Source: Chloroflexota bacterium
GTDB taxonomy: Bacteria; Chloroflexota; Dehalococcoidia; GIF9; UBA5629
Length of the DNA stretch: 8,292 nt
Reading direction: 5' to 3'
NCBI GenBank assembly: GCA_026389655.1
Contig: JAPLHL010000276.1
Coordinates: forward strand, 1 to 8,292
Part shown: positions 5,110 through 8,292 of the stretch, piece after piece
How the letters are laid out: each line of letters begins with the position of its first letter
How positions within the stretch are numbered: the first letter of the stretch is position 1
Position numbers and translations under genes: made by a program
The notes under the pieces: model-generated
Database searches by the model: none
Told to the model about the DNA's origin: nothing
The model's input: the letters and a program-made list of their open reading frames with translations, nothing else

Positions 5110-5718
5110 ATGTGGCTATGTACTAATTGCAGGCACCTTGAGATAGCTGAAGTGAAACCCGAGCATTGCCCCGTATGCGGAGTGGCCGCCGATAAGTTGG
5201 TGGAATATTCCAATTCAAAAATCAAGGGAACTGAGACAATAAAGCGACTGCAGGAAGGCTTCGAAGCCGAATCAAAAGCGAATATACGTGACCTTGCCTT
5301 TGCGTTTAAGGCTGAACAGGAAGGATTCCCGGCCATTGCCGGACTTTTCAGGGCAATTGCCGAGTCCGAGGCGGTGCATGCTTTTCACCATCTTCGCCTT
5401 CTTGGGGTCATTGCTGATACGCAGGAAAACCTGCAGGCGGCCTTTGAGCGTGAGAACTATGCCACTGAAGCGTACCCGGACTTTATCAAAACGGCTGAAT
5501 CGGAGGGTAACCAGGCGGTTGCTACAATATTCGGATATCATCGCGACGTAGAGCGCGGGCATGCCAAGCTATACGAGAAGGCGCTGGACCGGTTAATGGA
5601 TCCGCAGGGAGTTGAATATTACGTTTGCAGCGTGTGCGGCTATGTTTCTGTTGGCAGTGCGCCCGACCAGTGTCCGATTTGTAATGCACCCAAAGATAAG
5701 TTCAGGCGCATAGATTAA
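5110..5718 (+). CDS. rbr: Rubrerythrin with rubredoxin-like domains at both ends
   Basis: A 202-residue non-heme iron protein that reduces hydrogen peroxide in the cytoplasm of anaerobes. Order: an N-terminal rubredoxin-like knuckle pair (Cys4, Cys7, Cys20, Cys23), a ferritin-like four-helix diiron domain (about 40-160), and a C-terminal rubredoxin (Cys173, Cys176, Cys188, Cys191). Diiron ligands visible are Glu54, the Glu87-x-x-His90 pair, Glu115/Glu120 in ERENYATEAYPDF, and Glu148-x-x-His151. Classic rubrerythrin has only the C-terminal rubredoxin and reverse rubrerythrin only the N-terminal one, so this form carries both. The ATG has GGAGG 7 bases upstream. It follows marC by 12 bases and faces nadE. 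A compact zinc-ribbon role for the N-terminal CxxC pair is possible instead of iron binding. Confidence 0.93.
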   Translation: MWLCTNCRHLEIAEVKPEHCPVCGVAADKLVEYSNSKIKGTETIKRLQEGFEAESKANIRDLAFAFKAEQEGFPAIAGLFRAIAESEAVHAFHHLRLLGVIADTQENLQAAFERENYATEAYPDFIKTAESEGNQAVATIFGYHRDVERGHAKLYEKALDRLMDPQGVEYYVCSVCGYVSVGSAPDQCPICNAPKDKFRRID

Positions 5719-5723
5719 TCTGG

Positions 5724-5740
5724 AAATGCTCCCGGCATTT
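5724..5740. terminator. Weak hairpin between convergent rubrerythrin and nadE
   Basis: AAATGC (5724-5729), loop TCCCG, GCATTT (5735-5740): a 6-bp stem flanked by A and T runs on the two strands. It lies exactly between the two stop codons and could serve both directions, but the stem is short and has no real T-tract. Confidence 0.35.
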
Positions 5741-5741
5741 G

Positions 5742-6644
5742 TCAACGCATCTTTGTATATGTCCGTTCCAGGTCCTCTAACCAGATAGCCGGCTCTGCAT
5801 CGGACGGCATCCTCCAGTCTCCCCTGGGTGACAGGCTGACAGAACCAACCTTCGGGCCTTCCGGCATGCAGGTCCGCTTGAACTGGTTATCAAAAAAGCG
5901 CTTGATGAAATTCTCAAGCCATTTATGCAGTTCATCCAATGTGTACCGGTTATCGAACAGCTTGCGTTTCCTGGCTTCGTTTGACAGGAAAAGTATCTTT
6001 CCGGGCCTGGCTCCCAGCCTGATAAAAGGATAAAGGAAGAAATCAGCCAGCTCAACCGGGCCGATGATATCCTCGCTCATCTGAGTGATCTTCCCCTTGG
6101 CCGGACGTCTTAACTCAGGTGAGATGGGTGTATCGAGCACGTCATATAACACCTTCCGTGCGGCGGTTTTGGCCAGTTCTTCATCGGCTACCCAGCGGAT
6201 AAGGTAACGTACCAGCGTCTTTGGGACAGAGACGTTAATATGGTAATGCGACATGTGGTCCCCGGAGAAGGTGGCCCATCCCAATGCCACTTCGGTCAAA
6301 TCACCGGTTCCGAGCAGTATACCGTTCAATTCGTTGGCTTTGTTGAAGAGGAACTCCGTGCGGTAGCGTGCCTGGATATTCTCAAACACAATATCTTCCT
6401 GGCCGTTATGTCCGAGGTCCGCCAGGTGGGCCTTGCATGTGCGGGTTATGTTAACGCGCTGGATGTTTACACCTAGAGCTTTACATAAAGCTGTTGCGTT
6501 GTCCCTGGTCCTGCTCGTAGTGCCGAAGCCGGGCAGTGTGTAGGCAAAAATGTTTTCACGTGATAATTTGAGGAAGTCCATCGTCTTGACGGCTGCCAGC
6601 AGGGCCAGCGTAGAATCGAGGCCGCCCGAAACGCCGAGGATCAC
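5742..6644 (-). pseudogene. nadE: Glutamine-dependent NAD+ synthetase, C-terminal synthetase part (frame-shifted from its N-terminus)
   Basis: 300 codons encoding the ATP-pyrophosphatase half of NadE, which converts nicotinic acid adenine dinucleotide to NAD+ using ammonia and ATP. The PP-loop SGGLDS is at 6-11, with PGFGTTSRTRDNA, then GTGDLTEVALGW, HYHINVSVPKTLVRYLI, and the family C-terminus FKRTCMPEGPKVGSVSLSPR ending in DWRMPSDA. The first possible codon is a GTG (6644-6642) just before the PP-loop, without a ribosome site. It is the continuation of the N-terminal part in another frame, not an independent gene. About 25 residues linking the glutaminase domain to the PP-loop are missing at the junction. 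Without that segment a free synthetase domain is unlikely to fold normally. If the lesion is an assembly error, this and the next entry form one normal gene of about 670 residues. Confidence 0.85.
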
Positions 6645-7659
6645 GGCACCTTTCAGCGCGCCGGTCGGGGTCTTTGGGAACGAAAGGCTGGGGATCTATT
6701 ATCCGGAATAATGTATCGGCAGCAATATCATTAATAGAGGCTTCAATAATTCTGAATGATTTCAATTGCTGCGTGCATTGCCTGAAACTGGTTAATAACA
6801 GGCGGTCATGCACCAGCCTGTCCAAATCAATATCCGAAATGACAAGTTTGGGATCGCGGACCAGCCTGCGTGACTCCTCCAGTATCGTGCCGTCTTCGGC
6901 TATAACGGTATGTCCGCCGAATACGATATCGTTGGATGATTCACAGACACCCGTAGAAACATAGCAGAGGGCTGCCGCGCACCTGCCTGATTCTGAAGAT
7001 AACATTGTCCTGCGCCAGTCTGCCTGGGCAAGTATCTCATTGCTGGCGGAGATATTAACAAGGATGTTTGCGCCGGCTAGCGCCTGGTACTCATGAGGCG
7101 CAAGCGGGACCCACATGTCCTCGCATATTTCAACACCGATGATTGCTGAAGTAAGTCCCTGTACTGAGAAAAGGATGTTGGTACCAAAAGGCACGGTCGT
7201 GCCGCGGATATGTGCCATATCCGAGCAGACATCATCGCCCGACACAAACCATCTGCCCTCGTAGAACTCTTTGTAGTTGGGTAGATAGGTCTTTGGGATG
7301 ATTCCCAATAGCCTGCCGGAGTTGATCACAGCAGCGCAGTTGAAGATTTTCTGGTCGACGCATAATGGCAAGCCCACAACTACTGCCATGCCGTAGCCGG
7401 TGCTTGCTGCAACCAGCCTCATCAATCCTTCTTCAGCTTTTGCCAGCAACGTATGTTGTTGCACCAGGTCACCAATAGTGTATCCGGTAATAGACATCTC
7501 GGGGAACACAAGTACCTGTACACCTTCCGACCGGGCTTTCTTTATTACGTCTATCATGGAAGAGACATTGAAGTCTACGTCGGCGACTTTGAGTCGAGGG
7601 ACTGCAGCGCCTATTCGTAAGAAACCGAGGTCTTTATTTAAATATATTTTTTCCACCAA
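6556..7659 (-). pseudogene. nadE: Glutamine-dependent NAD+ synthetase, N-terminal glutaminase part (frame-shifted)
   Basis: The amidase (nitrilase-superfamily) half of long NadE, which releases ammonia from glutamine for the synthetase domain. The catalytic triad is visible: Glu54 in FPEMSITGY, Lys123 in IPKTYLPNYKEFYEGRWF, and Cys179 in GVEICEDMW. Native sequence runs to about residue 338 (PFVPKDPDRRAERC); the remaining 29 residues are read in the wrong frame. Transcription is minus strand, toward the rubrerythrin gene. The start is TTG 7659-7657 or GTG 7656-7654, both served by GGGGAGG 6 or 9 bases upstream. The frame change at about 6646-6659 requires loss of a length equal to 2 modulo 3, roughly 70-80 bases by family comparison. 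The glutaminase half could still be made, but an NAD+ synthetase cannot be read from this sequence as it stands. Confidence 0.87.
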
Positions 7660-7691
7660 TTTAATCCTCCCCTGGAAAGTTGGTCCGCACT

Positions 7692-7772
7692 TCAGGCAAA
7701 CCTCTCTCCTTCTATAACTATGTCATAACCTTCAGGGGTTGCGTACTCCTTGATTAATGCACGTTGTGCTAG
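7692..7772 (-). other. Startless 26-codon open frame upstream of nadE
   Basis: On the minus strand, from just after a TAA to TGA 7694-7692, the frame reads ALIKEYATPEGYDIVIEG and ends in ERFA. It looks like a protein C-terminus but has no ATG, GTG or TTG, and the predicted nadE promoter lies directly upstream. It may be a relic of a lost gene or chance. No family recognised. Confidence 0.2.
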
Positions 7773-7780
7773 CTTTGGTT

Positions 7781-7809
7781 ATAATAAACCGTTAATAAAA
7801 TTAAATCAA
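7781..7809 (-). promoter_or_regulatory. Promoter of nadE in the divergent nadE-gpmA region
   Basis: Minus strand -35 TTGATT (7809-7804, 4 of 6), a 17-base spacer and -10 TATTAT (7786-7781, 5 of 6). The predicted leader is about 115 bases. On the plus strand a perfect TATAAT (7780-7785) overlaps this -10 and could serve gpmA, but it has no good -35. Two AT-rich palindromes overlap: GGTT-N6-AACC (7777-7790) and TTAAT-AAA-ATTAA (7792-7804). They could be operators or simply AT-rich sequence. Confidence 0.5.
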
Positions 7810-7854
7810 AGTTGATATTTGGCATATTGTAGTTGCCGGGAGTGTGGCGCTTAA

Positions 7855-8292
7855 ATGGCTAAAATCGTTCTTCTTAGGCATGGCGAAAGTACATGGAACA
7901 AGGAAAACCGGTTTACCGGTTGGACCGATGTAGATCTTTCGGAGAAAGGCATGGCGGAGGCCAGGAAGGCAGGCGCTGTATTAAAGCGGGAAGGGTTCGT
8001 ATTTGATGTAGCCTATTCCCTCCGCCGGCGCTGAAAAAAACTGACCGGCGGTATCCGGGTAATGAGAGTAGATATGGTAATTTATCAGTGGGTCAGATTC
8101 CTTTAACGGAAAGCCTTGAGGATACATACAGGAGATGCCTGCCATATTGGCATAAGACCATAGCCCCGGCTGTCAGGTCGGGGAAAAGAGTTATTATTTC
8201 GGCGCATGGCAACAGCCTGAGGGCGCTGGTGAAATATCTTGACCATGTTAGTAATGACGAAATCGTCAATCTTAATATACCCACAGGCATAC
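7855..8292 (+). pseudogene. gpmA: 2,3-bisphosphoglycerate-dependent phosphoglycerate mutase with internal deletion; 3' end outside window
   Basis: This glycolytic enzyme interconverts 3- and 2-phosphoglycerate through a phosphohistidine. The N-terminal part is intact: [10 protein letters not shown] with the phosphorylated His9, then [14 protein letters not shown] and FVFDVAYS. At about 8017-8021 the frame breaks and reaches a TGA at 8032-8034 after 59 codons. Family sequence resumes one frame over with [27 protein letters not shown], then [17 protein letters not shown] (second active-site His) and NLNIPTG at the window edge. By comparison with the 249-residue E. coli protein, about 65 residues are missing, including the RHYGALQG region with the catalytic Glu. 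The lost length must equal 1 modulo 3. The ATG follows an in-frame TAA; GGGAG 12 bases upstream is a weak ribosome site. Non-functional as written, by real deletion or assembly error. Confidence 0.85.

Noticed and set aside
8093..8290. Minus-strand open frame of 65 codons at the right edge
   Set aside because: It is the shadow of conserved phosphoglycerate mutase sequence on the plus strand.

Overview
The window looks like a chromosomal segment of an anaerobic or microaerophilic bacterium with roughly balanced base composition. It carries a rubrerythrin, an archaeal-type PP-loop ATPase, a DUF4418 membrane protein with a cysteine-rich FtsX-type ABC transporter, and a long glutamine-dependent NAD+ synthetase. 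Several genes start with GTG or TTG. This mix fits Chloroflexota (Dehalococcoidia-like) or anaerobic Firmicutes. That placement is an impression from gene content, not a measured assignment.

Layout. Positions 1-240 hold the C-terminal catalytic end of a tyrosine recombinase on the minus strand. It abuts, within a few bases, the second domain of a chromate transporter (237-722, plus), which has lost its front half and carries an in-frame TAG. Convergent to it is a three-gene minus-strand operon (3160 down to 787): a DUF4418 membrane protein, an FtsX-like permease with two Cys-Cys pairs, and a MacB/LolD-type ATPase. A near-consensus promoter (3227-3199) drives it, and two tandem 13-bp repeats lie at its expected transcription start. 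Next is a Dph6/MJ0570-type PP-loop ATPase (4116-3427, minus). Its 5' leader holds mutually exclusive hairpins that look like a transcription attenuator. A divergent plus-strand pair follows, a MarC-family membrane protein and a rubrerythrin with rubredoxin-like domains at both ends, behind its own promoter and a leader predicted to fold into three stem-loops. The right end holds glutamine-dependent NAD+ synthetase (minus) and phosphoglycerate mutase (plus), transcribed divergently. Both are interrupted by internal deletions with frameshift.

Functional reading. The middle of the window (787-5718) is intact: an uncharacterised, possibly metal- or redox-linked transporter, an amide/amine-forming PP-loop enzyme, and a peroxide-defence operon. 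Both ends are damaged: a truncated integrase, a broken chrA, and two housekeeping genes with short internal deletions. Lesions in nadE and gpmA could be real decay, but they could equally be assembly or amplification artefacts, and this should be settled before any biological reading.

No tRNA, rRNA, CRISPR array or intact insertion sequence was seen. The only gene-free stretch over 300 bases (4117-4491) is filled by two divergent promoters and two leader regions.
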